DNA from: Polietes domitor | Lineage: Eukaryota > Arthropoda > Insecta > Diptera > Muscidae | DNA length: 64,000 nt | NCBI GenBank assembly: GCA_947397865.1 | Contig: OX377620.1 | Coordinates: forward strand, 104,336,481-104,400,480 | Direction: 5' to 3' | Part shown: piece by piece, positions 47,827-57,131 of the stretch | Layout: each line of letters opens with the position of its first letter | Numbering within the stretch: position 1 is the first letter of the stretch | The notes under the pieces: generated by a model | The model's database searches: none | What the model saw: the letters and a program-made list of their open reading frames with translations, nothing else | What the model was told of the DNA's origin: nothing | Program-made: the position numbers and the translations under genes

Positions 47827-48380
47827 GGGCGTACCTCAAAAAAAAAGTTCGCCGTACACCTTCGAATATGAAGTATTATTGAAAGGTAGTTTCAAAAAAA
47901 AAATTTTTATTTTTTTATGCCGAACGTAGGGGTCGCGCTTTTACATTTTTCTATATAACTTGTATTTATAAACGGATTTTAAAGTGTGATACATCGATGT
48001 TTTTGTCTCGACGAGGCCGATTTTTTTGTCTTTGAAGTCATTGAGCTCAAGCACCCCCTTCTGGTACTTACCCATCATTTCTCAGTTGCTACTACCTTAA
48101 TGTACCACTCTAATAATCGAAAATTAAAGCTCGCATAAAATCATGAATCATGTTTGAGCTCAATGACTTCAAAGACAAAAAAATCGGACAAAAACATCGA
48201 TGTATCACACTTTAAAATCCGTTTATAAATGCAGAAGTTATATAGAAAAATGTAAAAGCGCGACCCCTACGTTCGGCATAAAAAAATAAAAAAAATTTTT
48301 TTGAAACTACCTTTCAATAATACTTCATATTCGAAGGTGTACGGCGAACTTTTTTTTTTTACTTGTAACCTGGTACGCTC
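47827..48380. mobile_element. N palindromic element, long inverted arms, TA flanks
   Basis: Termini GGGCGTACC and inverse GGTACGCTC between TA dinucleotides. The arms are about 210 bases each and nearly identical (GTTCGCCGTACACCTTCGAA, CCGAACGTAGGGGTCGCGCT, GTGTGATACATCGATGTTTT, TTTGAAGTCATTGAGCTCAA, each inverted on the right side), around a centre of about 100 bases. No frame. One copy in the window. Confidence 0.9.
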
Positions 48381-48839
48381 TAATATACATATCAACAAGG
48401 ATGTACATATACAGCGATGTGTAATCATATATGACAGACAAATATCCCATTGTGCAAATATTCCATTGTACGAAAATTCATGCATATGCGAATGAGTATA
48501 ATTTGTGACGTACATCATATTTTCGTCAATATTTTTATTTAAATTTCGCATATCTTTATCATATATGAGAATTTGGATTATGGCCAATAAGTACAAAGAA
48601 ATAAACGACATTAACTATTACCCAGCAATGGCAATACAAATCTAAGGCAATCCTATTGACTTACTTGAAGGAATACTAGGAAGTTGAGTTCGTTCGATCA
48701 TTTCATCCAGTACCCAAAATAAGGGTTTTGAAAAACTGCCTTTACGACACATGCTTTATTCTTTGGGTTGCCAATTGTTAAATACTAGAACAAAATATTT
48801 TTTATATTTTTATACCCTACCTTAGGTAGGAGTTATTCC
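48381..48839. other. Unassigned DNA
   Basis: AT-rich, no repeat partner seen. Confidence 0.4.
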
Positions 48840-49110
48840 GTTTGCAATAGAGATGCCAAAACCGAAAACCTGTTAACCGGTGTTAGAAACCGCCACCGGT
48901 TTTTGGAAACACGCTAATTTCGATAAACCGGGGATCTGGAGTTTTCGTGTCGCTTAACCGGGTTTCTGAGATAAAAAACATTTGAATTTTTTGAATATAT
49001 CTTACTTAAAACGATTAGGATACTTGCACAGCAAAATGTGTAACTAGTGAAGATTAGTTTACGAGCTGTGAAGAAAAGGGACAATATTGAGTGGCAGGAA
49101 CTGGGGTGGA
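48840..49110 (+). repeat. P repeat, copy 2
   Basis: AGAGATGCCAAAACCGAAAA, TTAACCGG, CCACCGGTTTTTGGAAAC, TAACCGGGTTTCTGAG; related to 20556-20800 and to hAT-type MITE ends (from memory). Confidence 0.5.
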
Positions 49111-49123
49111 GAAAATCAACAGG

Positions 49124-50581
49124 AAAAAAGTAAGAAAGGCTAAAGTCGGTCGGGGCCGACTATATGATACCCTACACATTCTACTCCACTACAATGCAAT
49201 TCGGTGAAAATCGTGAACGCCATTTGTATGGGAGCTATATATATATCTGAACCGATATCATCCTTTTTTACCATAGATGTTTCTAGTGTAGAAATAAGTT
49301 GTCCTGCCGAATTTGAAGAAAATCGGTTAAGGTATGTGATTTCTACAGCGGTTAAACTCAAATCGGGAGCGAAATATGTATGGGAGCTATATCTAAATCT
49401 GAACCGATTTGACACATTTTAAGTTTCTAGTTAAAATATGAGGTATTAGCCAAAATTTTATCAAAATCGCTTAAGTTATGTGGTTTATAAAGCAAACAAA
49501 TCAGGAAGACTAAAGTCGAACGTGGCCGACTATATGATACACTCCACTTTCTCTCCGAATACAATTCAATTCGGCAAAAAAAGTGAAAACGGGAAGGATT
49601 TTGGTATGTTTCCTAATCATAGGCTAATATGACCTGACCCAATTTGTCAAATCGAGGAGAATATTTGTATCGGGGCTATATCCAATCATGGAATGAAGTG
49701 ACCCACTTACACAATATGTTCTTCCAGTTCAAGTATTACGTGTTATGCTCAATTTGAAGAAATTCAGTGAAATACGTGGTTTCTGGGGCGGAAAAGGTCA
49801 AGATGGGAAGGAAATTTGTGTGGAAGCTATATATAAATCTGAACCGATCTGACCCATTTTCACCATGGGTGTTTCTAGTGCAAATATACGATAGTTTGCC
49901 AAATTTGAAGAAAATCTGTTAAAATGTGTGGTTTCTAGAGCAGAAAAAGTCAAATCTGGAGCGAAATTTGAATGGGAGCTATATATAAATCCGAACCGAT
50001 TTGAGAAATTTTCACTATAGTTGTTCCTAGTTCAAATATAATATGTTTTGCCAAATTTGAAGACAATCTGATAAAATATGTGGTTTATAGGGTGGAAAAA
50101 GTCAAATCGGGAGTGAAATTTGTGTGGGAGCTATATACAAATCTGAACCGATCTGATCCATTTTCACCATGGGTGTTTCTAGTGCAAATATACGATAGTT
50201 TGCCCAATTTGAAGAAAATCTGTTAAAATGTGTGGTTTCTAGAGCATAAAAAGTCAAATCTGGAGCGAAATTTGAATGGGAGCTATATATAAATCCGAAC
50301 CGATTTGAGAAATTTTCACTATAGGTGTTCCCAGTTCAAATATAAGATGTTTTGCCAAACTGGAAGATAATCTGTTAAAATATGTGGTTTTTAGATCGGA
50401 AAAAGCCAACATGGGAGCGAAATTTGTATGGGAGCTATACATAAAATTGAACCGATCTGACCGATTTTCACCATGGATGCTTCTAGTGGAAATATAAGAT
50501 GTATTACTAATTTTGAAGAAAATCTGGTGAAATTTGTGGTAGCTAGAGTTAAAAGAGTCAACTCAGGAGTGAAATTGATCA
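49124..50581 (+). repeat. A-family element with internal second start
   Basis: Start AAAAAAGTAAGAAAGGCTAA, GTCGGTCGGGGCCGAC. After two subrepeats a second, diverged start (GGAAGACTAAAGTCGAACGT) appears at 49505, followed by six further subrepeats (GGGAGCTATATATAAATC). The 3' hairpin end is missing; the element stops near 50581. Confidence 0.8.
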
Positions 50582-51021
50582 AAATGTTATGACTATACGC
50601 CTGACGTAAAAATCATGAAATTCGAAATTCCTCTAATACCCCCTTCCACTGGAATGCACTGCGTTGTAGCGTAACCTTAGAAACTTTCAAATGATTATTT
50701 ATTACATTTCTGGATTAGAAGCGAAAGTCCTCCGTCTTATTGAACGCACTTAATCGCTTTGTCAATTTAGTTTCTAATAAGTCACATCACTTTTAATTCC
50801 GAAGTATTAGATCTTAATTTTTTGGCAAATTTGATAGACTTTAAACATCCTACAATCTCCAAGCCATATGGATTATGTCTGCTTTGAAGCTTAATAATGT
50901 AAGATTTTCATTTCCCACGATGAGGGATATTGTTTCTACATGTCATTGTCTGCGCACATTCATTTTTATGTCGACATTTGAAATGCAAAATGACGAAACC
51001 CACATTTTCATAAGTTTTCAG
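50582..51021. other. Unassigned DNA
   Basis: A 61-codon frame at 50875-51060 overlaps the candidate last exon in another frame. Confidence 0.35.
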
Positions 51022-51071
51022 GAGAAGCAAAAAACGTTCAATTGCGAGGTTTGGACGTAGATGTTAACTAA
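51022..51071 (+). CDS. Candidate last coding exon 3
   Basis: Acceptor-like CATAAGTTTTCAG ends at 51021. In the phase left by the 47453 donor it reads GEAKNVQLRGLDVDVN then TAA (51069-51071), and AATAAA follows at 51093-51098. Joined to the exons at 46.0 and 47.4 kb this would make a 121-residue protein. It is short, so chance is a serious alternative. Confidence 0.18.
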
Positions 51072-51799
51072 TGAGTTTATGTATTATATAAAAATAAATA
51101 AAAATAAAAATTAATTTATACTTAAGGGCCAACATATTGCAACTTCATGAAGGGAAATATATATAGATTTTCGTTTTAAAATATTTATTTCTTGGGACAG
51201 AAGTCTAAAAATTGGCCATATTGTGTATTTTAGTCAAATTTATTTTACAAAACTCAATTTGTGATTTTTTGTTGTTACGACTTTTTGCATTTCTGGCATG
51301 ATATGTTCTATTTCAATCGCACAACTTTCTCTGGCACTGTTTGTGTTTAGCAATTGCGTCTAAAAATGACTTCAAATTTAAGTGTTATTGACATTTACAA
51401 GGAAAGGGAAATATGGTTATGGATTTGTGTGAGACTGCTTCCACTTCATATTACTCAATATATATACGAGAAGTACATTCAGAGGAAACCAAAAGTTTAT
51501 ATTTTGTCAAAAGGAATTGCGTAAGGAGGAAGTATAGTACGACATGAATGACAAACGTTTGCACAAAATAAACAAAACCATTGTTGTATTTTTTAAGTAT
51601 AATATCCGAATATCTTAAGGAATGCTTACGTAAGAAATAGATCTGATTTATCAGAGAACTCCTAACTTTAGGGGAAACGCTTGTTGTTTGCACCTGTGTT
51701 GTTTCTTAAGATTCCTAAATATCTTGCACTTATGCCCTGTCAACCAATTCATATAAGTTACATTGAATTAACCCTTAGTTATGGTACAATTACTAAATA
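51072..51799. other. Unassigned DNA
   Basis: AATAAA-rich start, then AT-rich DNA with no gene or repeat recognised; an 80-codon minus-strand frame (51451-51693) has no support. Confidence 0.4.
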
Positions 51800-52408
51800 A
51801 AGGGTGATTTTTTAAGAGCTTGATAACTTTTTAAAAAAAAAAACGCATAAAATTTGCAAAATCTCATCGGTTCTTTATTTGAAACGTTAGATTGGTCCAT
51901 GACATTTACTTTTTGAAGATAATTTCATTTAAATGTTGACCGCGGCTGCGTCTTAGGTGGTCCATCCGCTTAGTCCAATTTTGGCATTTCCACGTTTTTG
52001 AGTAACAGAGACCCAAACGGCGACGAATCGAAAATTGGTGGTCATCATTAACACTGGCCGATACAGCTGCGATATTTTCTTCAGTTCGCACTCTACGTAA
52101 GCGTGTTGGTGGTTTAATGTCCAACAATGTAAATTTGGTGCGAAATTTAGTCACAATAGCCCGAATAGCCGCTTCAGTGGGTCGATTAAACTGACCATAA
52201 AATGGAAGAGCGCAATGAACTTTCTTAACAGAGCACGCATTTTGATAATAAAATTCAATAATTTGCAAGCGTTGTTCGTTTGTAAGACGATTCATGATGA
52301 AATGTCAAAGCATACTGAGCATCTTTCTCTTTGACACCATGTCTGAAATCCCACGTGATCTGTCAAATACTATTGCATGAAAATCCTAACCTCAAAAAAA
52401 TCACTCTT
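51800..52408 (-). mobile_element. Internally deleted mariner element, copy 2
   Basis: 609 bases between TA dinucleotides (51798-51799 and 52409-52410). Ends AAGGGTGATTTTTTA and inverse AAGAGTGATTTTTTT, as in copy 1. Confidence 0.9.
51906..52295 (-). CDS. Deleted mariner transposase, copy 2
   Basis: 129 codons on the minus strand, the same two helix-turn-helix regions and the same jump from TWK to CQNWTKRMDH as the 19.7 kb copy. It differs by a 9-base in-frame loss (Ser-His-Gln after SIRRR) and by Val for Leu at residue 48. The frame is unbroken despite the indel. Confidence 0.8.
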   Translation of the reverse strand: MNRLTNEQRLQIIEFYYQNACSVKKVHCALPFYGQFNRPTEAAIRAIVTKFRTKFTLLDIKPPTRLRRVRTEENIAAVSASVNDDHQFSIRRRLGLCYSKTWKCQNWTKRMDHLRRSRGQHLNEIIFKK

Positions 52409-52410
52409 TA

Positions 52411-53165
52411 CTATAAAGAGCACGATTGACAAAACCGTCTGACAGTCCTTATCACACTTGAACCGAATGATATACGTCTGAAACTATAGGCAAAATGCAG
52501 TTAATTGGCATTTTAAGTTTTTCATTTATTTACACTTTTGCAATATTATACCCAATTTCAATCGTAATTATATGTCACTTTGTGTTGAACTCCTATAACT
52601 TTGTTTTATTATCTTTGACTGCAAATGATGAAAATGTGGGTTAAACATGTATTTCATTAGTAATCCCATGGCGTATGACACAGAACGTTTCCACAATCAG
52701 AAAACTGTATGTGTTATTATTCGAAAGTTTTAGAAAATCTTGTGTGGCCAATTTGAACTGGTAGCAACTTTCACCTTACATTGACTAGCAGTACGCCAGT
52801 GGTCCTTTAGTGTTGATAACAACTATAGCAACAGGTAAACATGACACCATGCGGGGGGACATGTCACAAAAACCCACAACCTATGTTGTCACATTAAAGC
52901 ACATGAACAGTTCTTTGGTTATTGCGGGCGAGCTTAAGCCTTTGGCACAGCAACCGTCAAACCAAACAACACATCAGTGAGATTTCAGCATTTAATGTAG
53001 AAACTCTAGCCAGGCCAGAAATTAATTGAAATTACTTTACACTGTGGTTCGTAGAGGAAAAATGGAAATAATTATAAATGTCAGAATCTGTTCATGTCGA
53101 ATGCGTCTCTCATTACATTTTAACAGGCATTTAGGATTTGTAATAAAATCCTTGAAATGGGGTAA
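52411..53165. other. Unassigned DNA
   Basis: No repeat partner. 52790-52960 is richer in G+C (GCGGGGGGACATGTCAC, TTGCGGGCGAGCTTAAGCC) but has no open frame or splice pair that I could follow. Confidence 0.4.
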
Positions 53166-53222
53166 AAAGTGGAGCGTATAATATAATCGGGCCCGCCAGA
53201 CTTTAGTCCTTCCTTACATGTT
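53166..53222 (-). repeat. A-family start, solo fragment
   Basis: AGTGGAGCGTATAATATAAT, CGGGCCCGCC, ACTTTAGTCCTTCCTTACAT: the inverted A start with no body. It cuts off the left side of the RAG1-like relic. Confidence 0.8.
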
Positions 53223-54353
53223 TTCTATTGATTTTGGTTGCTTGTTACATATATGTGAAGCGATAAATTTAATTCTGCATTATTCAACTGAAACTAATTC
53301 AAACATTCCCTACATAAACAAGCTTTTGGCTGCCAAAATGGAGTGCTATCCAAAAGATGGTATTAAAATTTCCGATATATCGGCAGAAGTGACTTTGCAA
53401 AATTTGGTAGATCACACTACAAACAGGCTTTTTAAACAGCAGAAAGAAGTTTTAAAACAACACAAATGCGGTAAACTTATTTTGTCCTATAAGTGGGGAT
53501 GTGATGGCAGCAGTGGGCATTCGCGATATAAGCAGGCGTTCGGGGACAGTCACGAAGATAAAACAGATGAATATTTGTTTGCAATTTGTTTGGTTCCTCT
53601 GCAGCTCAAAGACGATAATAAACTTATTTGGCACAATCCACGCCCATCTTCTGTAAGATTTTGTAGGCCAATCAAACTTATTTTTGAAAAAGAGACTAAG
53701 TCGCTAGCTGAAAAAGAAATAGCTGTGATAAAAGCTCAAATAGCTGCAATAGTTCCAACACAAATCTATGAAGATTGCGAAGTAATTAATGTCACCCATA
53801 AATTTTATTTGACGATGATTGATGGGAAAATATTCTCAACAATAGCAAATTCTTCTTCCCAACGTTGTAGAATTTGTGGAGCTTCACCAAAGATAATGAA
53901 TGACTTGACTGCACTTGAAAAATTACAGCCCTTTATGAGTATGGCCTGTCAACATTGCACGCTTGGATAAGGTGTTTTGAATGTGTCCTTCATATTGCCT
54001 ATAAACTAAATGTTCAAAAATGGCAAACCAGAGGAGATTCCGATAAGGCCGTGAAAGAGGCAACAAGGAAAACAATTATTGACCGTTTGAGAAAAGAGAT
54101 GGATTTGCTGGTAGATATTCCTAAGCCGGGATGTGGAACAACGAATGACGGCAACACGGCTAGAAGATTTTTCCAACAACAAACTCTAGCCTCAGAAATA
54201 ACTGGTATCGATGAAGATTTGATAAAGAGGTTTGCAGTGATTTTAACCACTATGTCCTGCGGCTTTGCTGTTAATGTGGAAGCATTTCTAATGTATGCGA
54301 TGGACACAGCAAAGCTATACATACAATTGTATTCGTGGTATTACATGCAGATA

Positions 54354-54941
54354 AAGGGTGATTTTTTAAGAGCTTGATAACTTTTTTTTCTCGGTTCTTT
54401 ATTTGAAACGTTAGATTGGTCCATGACATTTACTTTTTGAAGATAATTTCATTTAAATGTTGACCGCGGCTGCGTCTTAGGTGGTCCATCCGCTTAGTCC
54501 AATTTTGGCATTTCCACGATTTTGAGTAACAGAGACCCAATTGGTGCGAACGGCGACGAATCGAAAATTGGTGGTCATCATTAACACTGGCCGATACAGC
54601 TGCGATATTTTCTTCAGTTCGCACTCTACGTAAGCGTGTTGGTGGTTTAATGTCCAACAATGTAAATTTGGTGCGAAATTTAGTCACAATAGCCCGAATA
54701 GCCGCTTCAGTGGGTCGATTAAACTGACCATAAAATGGAAGCGCGCAATGAACTTTCTTAACAGAGCACGCATTTTGATAATAAAATTCAATAATTTGCA
54801 AGCGTTGTTCGTTTGTAAGACGATTCATGATGAAATGTCAAAGCATACTGAGCATCTTTCTCTTTGACACCATGTCTGAAATCCCACGTGATCTGTCAAA
54901 TACTAATGCATGAAAATCCTAACCTCAAAAAAATCACTCTT
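54354..54941 (-). mobile_element. Internally deleted mariner element, copy 3
   Basis: 588 bases between TA dinucleotides, inserted in the recombinase relic. Same ends and deletion junction as the other two copies. A block of roughly 30 bases of non-coding sequence near the left end (GCATAAAATTTGCAAAATCT and neighbours in copy 2) is missing here. Confidence 0.9.
54430..54828 (-). CDS. Deleted mariner transposase, copy 3
   Basis: 132 codons on the minus strand, uninterrupted. It has the same domain content and the same K|CQNWTKRMDH junction; Ser replaces Thr in SKSWK, and Val is at residue 48 as in copy 2. Confidence 0.8.
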   Translation of the reverse strand: MNRLTNEQRLQIIEFYYQNACSVKKVHCALPFYGQFNRPTEAAIRAIVTKFRTKFTLLDIKPPTRLRRVRTEENIAAVSASVNDDHQFSIRRRSHQLGLCYSKSWKCQNWTKRMDHLRRSRGQHLNEIIFKK

Positions 54942-55254
54942 TATTATTCAATATGCCGCACTACCTATTGGAATGTTGTCCGAAGAAGCTCTGGAATCCC
55001 GAAATAAGGATTTCAGGAATATACGAGAGAATCACACACGAAAAATATCTCGAGAAAAAACAATGTATGATCTATTTCACTATCTCCTTTTGTCGTCGGA
55101 TCCTCTTATATCATCTTTATCAACAAAGACATCTCTTCATTATCGGAGTGCAGAACCTTTATCGGTAGAAGTACTAGCATTGCTTTCGGATGCGCCTGAC
55201 GCATTAATGTCCGAGCCGCAAGTCGATTCAGAAAGTGAAGCAGATTCTGAATAA

Positions 55255-55504
55255 AATATTCAAACCTATTATTGTTCATATTTTTATTATGCTCGTTTGT
55301 GCTTCTAAATAAAAGATAAAGTTATATAAAATCGAATGATTATTGTTTCTAGCTAGAACTATCCCACGCCCATTTGATGGATTCCGCACATTTCTGGTGC
55401 GAACTTCTATTTTAATAAAAACATTAGGCATGCAAAGTTTCACCTCGATAAGTCTTCTCAAAAGAAAGTTATGACTTTTTTCCGGCTAAATTGATAGTTT
55501 GGAC
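55255..55504 (+). other. 3' non-coding part of the recombinase element
   Basis: Between the stop codon and the terminal heptamer. AATAAAAG at 55308-55315 could serve as a polyadenylation signal. No further coding motif. Confidence 0.45.
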
Positions 55505-55511
55505 CACTGTG
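55505..55511 (+). other. Heptamer-like right terminus of the RAG1/Transib-like element
   Basis: CACTGTG (inverse CACAGTG) lies exactly where B-family sequence begins on the right (CGACGGAAGGACAAGGC). Transib and RAG substrates start with CACWRTG-type heptamers. Reading inward after 23 bases comes AAAAAAGTC, A-rich like a nonamer but not a match to it. The left terminus is lost, so a target duplication cannot be tested here. Confidence 0.55.
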
Positions 55512-55617
55512 CGACGGAAGGACAAGGCTTGATCGTTTTAGAATTTTATGACGATCAAGAATATACATACTTTATAGGGTCTCAGGTCGATATTTATTGG
55601 AGGTGGAGGATATAAAA
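55512..55617 (+). repeat. B-family 3' end fragment
   Basis: CGACGGAAGGACAAGGCTTG, AGAATATACATACTTTATAG and TTGGAGGTGGAGGATATA; the TGTTACAAACGG block is missing. Confidence 0.75.
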
Positions 55618-56059
55618 AACATTCCGAATGTCTCTCCTGACTTATCAATTTAGCCGCTGGTATATATTGTGAGTAATGATAAGTAATTCTTTACAAGTAA
55701 AAAGAGTTTCAACGTAACAATGCTAAAGCTTCTTATGTAATTGTCTACTTAGAGCTCTAGTGAACGTAACGTAAAACGTCGTTGTAAAATTGCGATTTTC
55801 TTAACAATTGCGGAGGACTCTGCTGCTACTAAGCGGCTTTCTTAAACAAATAATGCCCGAATTTGAGGAAAGAAATGACGCTCTGCAATTTAAAATAGAC
55901 ATCTGAGCGCAATTTTTGCAGATTGCACACTGTCAATTGAACAAAATCCGCTTAGGGAACAACTTTGTGGCAATGAATGAAGATCTAACAAAACACGTAG
56001 TAAATATGTTTCATTGTGCTATTTTCATAGATGTTTAGACACATTGCTTTAACTTGTCA
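55618..56059. other. Unassigned DNA, possibly worn coding sequence
   Basis: 55790-55990 gives short protein-like frames (MPEFEERNDALQFK, RLGNNFVAMNEDLTKH) broken by stops. It could be a worn transposon ORF. No family recognised. Confidence 0.3.
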
Positions 56060-56365
56060 AAAGAAGTTTCACAAATAGAAACATGTATGGTGAAAAAAGA
56101 AATCGCTCCCGGTTTGATTTTTATGACATTTATTTTAATCGGTTTTCTTCAAATTTGGGACGACACTTTATATTTCAGTGTGTTTCAGATCGGTACAACT
56201 TTATATATAGCTCCGATACAAATCTTGCTTCTTTCTCCTCTAGAAACCATATATTTTAACCAAATTTCTTCAAATTTGTCACAACATATAATATTTTAAC
56301 TAAAAACATACACAGTGATAGTTGGTCACATCGTTCCATGTTGATATAGCCCCGATACGAATGTC
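56060..56365 (-). repeat. A-family fragment
   Basis: Two inverted subrepeats (ATATATAGCTCCGATACAAA, AGAAACCATATATTTTAACC) without either end. Confidence 0.7.
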
Positions 56366-56440
56366 GTTTCGGGGGTCCAGGAATTCAGGGGAAAAAGTTT
56401 CAAACTTCCCGGAAAAACGGGAAATATTAAAATATACTTT
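56366..56440 (+). repeat. Q repeat (CCCGG-rich), copy 1
   Basis: CCAGGAATTCAGGGGAAAAA and TTCCCGGAAAAACGGGAAAT, similar in wording to 63000-63110 on the other strand. Such CAGGG..TTCCCGGGA phrases are typical of hAT-type MITE ends; assignment weak. Confidence 0.35.
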
Positions 56441-57131
56441 ATTGACTATTTTGAGCGCTAATTTGATTTAATTTTACTTTATAAATTGGAAACTATAGGT
56501 CTATTTCATATTTATAATTTAATTACTGATAATAATGAGCATTTGTCAACTATTTTTTATATAAATAATTTAAATCAAATATGTTTCATTTCCATTTTAA
56601 ACGAGATGGAACGCATAATTCATATAGACACAACAAACTAGAGATTTATGATTAGTGAAGCAGTGGAATAAAAACCTTTTATCAGGTTATTTGTAGGATA
56701 TTTATTGAGCAACAAAAAATATCATACTGATTTTACCTTTCGTACCATCTGGCCTCTCTCAGGTACGTCAAGGTACTGCACCTTTGGAATATAGAATAAT
56801 TGAAATAAAGCTATATTGTCAGACCGTAATTCATTCAATTTCCCTAGAAGGTTCAACGAAATTGCACAGCTGGAAACTTTAAATATAAAGCAAACCAAAT
56901 ATAGCGTAAGGTATATATAAATGACACCAATTTGTAAAGCAGCACTTTTTCAATATATATTATTGAAGTTTTCATGACACTTTACATAAAAATGACACCA
57001 GCAAATACTTTAACTACATCTGCTACAATATAAATTGGAATAGTGCATTTATACCTCGTATGTCACATGTATATGGTAAAATTAAATTGTATTTACACAA
57101 ACTATATGCCATCATAAAGATTTTCAGGATA
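56441..57131. other. Unassigned AT-rich DNA
   Basis: No gene or repeat partner recognised. Confidence 0.4.

Larger units (their letters stand above)
53223..55254 (+). pseudogene. RAG1/Transib-like DDE recombinase relic
   Basis: Cut-and-paste recombinase of the class that gave rise to vertebrate RAG1. Part 1 (frame 53218-53970) has LILSYKWGCDGSSGHS with Asp at 53503, then MIDGK with Asp at 53821 (106 residues later; RAG1 D600 to D708 is 108), then CRIC (53866 and 53875), aligned with RAG1's zinc CxxC. A one-base loss near 53930 shifts to part 2 (LHAWIRCFECVLHIAYKL.., up to WYYM near 54350). A deleted mariner then interrupts (54354-54941). Part 3 has PIGMLSEEALESRNKDFR with the candidate Glu at 54982, aligning with the RAG1 E962 region, and ends at 55254 in an acidic tail (SESEADSE). 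The short stretch that should hold the two zinc His is missing between parts 2 and 3. The N-terminus is cut off by the A scrap. Assignment comes from motif order and spacing. Confidence 0.8.

Noticed and set aside
53452..54322. Minus-strand frames of 60 and 102 codons opposite the recombinase
   Set aside because: Shadows of the plus-strand coding relic.
53955..54377. Separate 140-codon gene
   Set aside because: It is the frameshifted continuation of the recombinase relic, and its last codons come from the mariner end.
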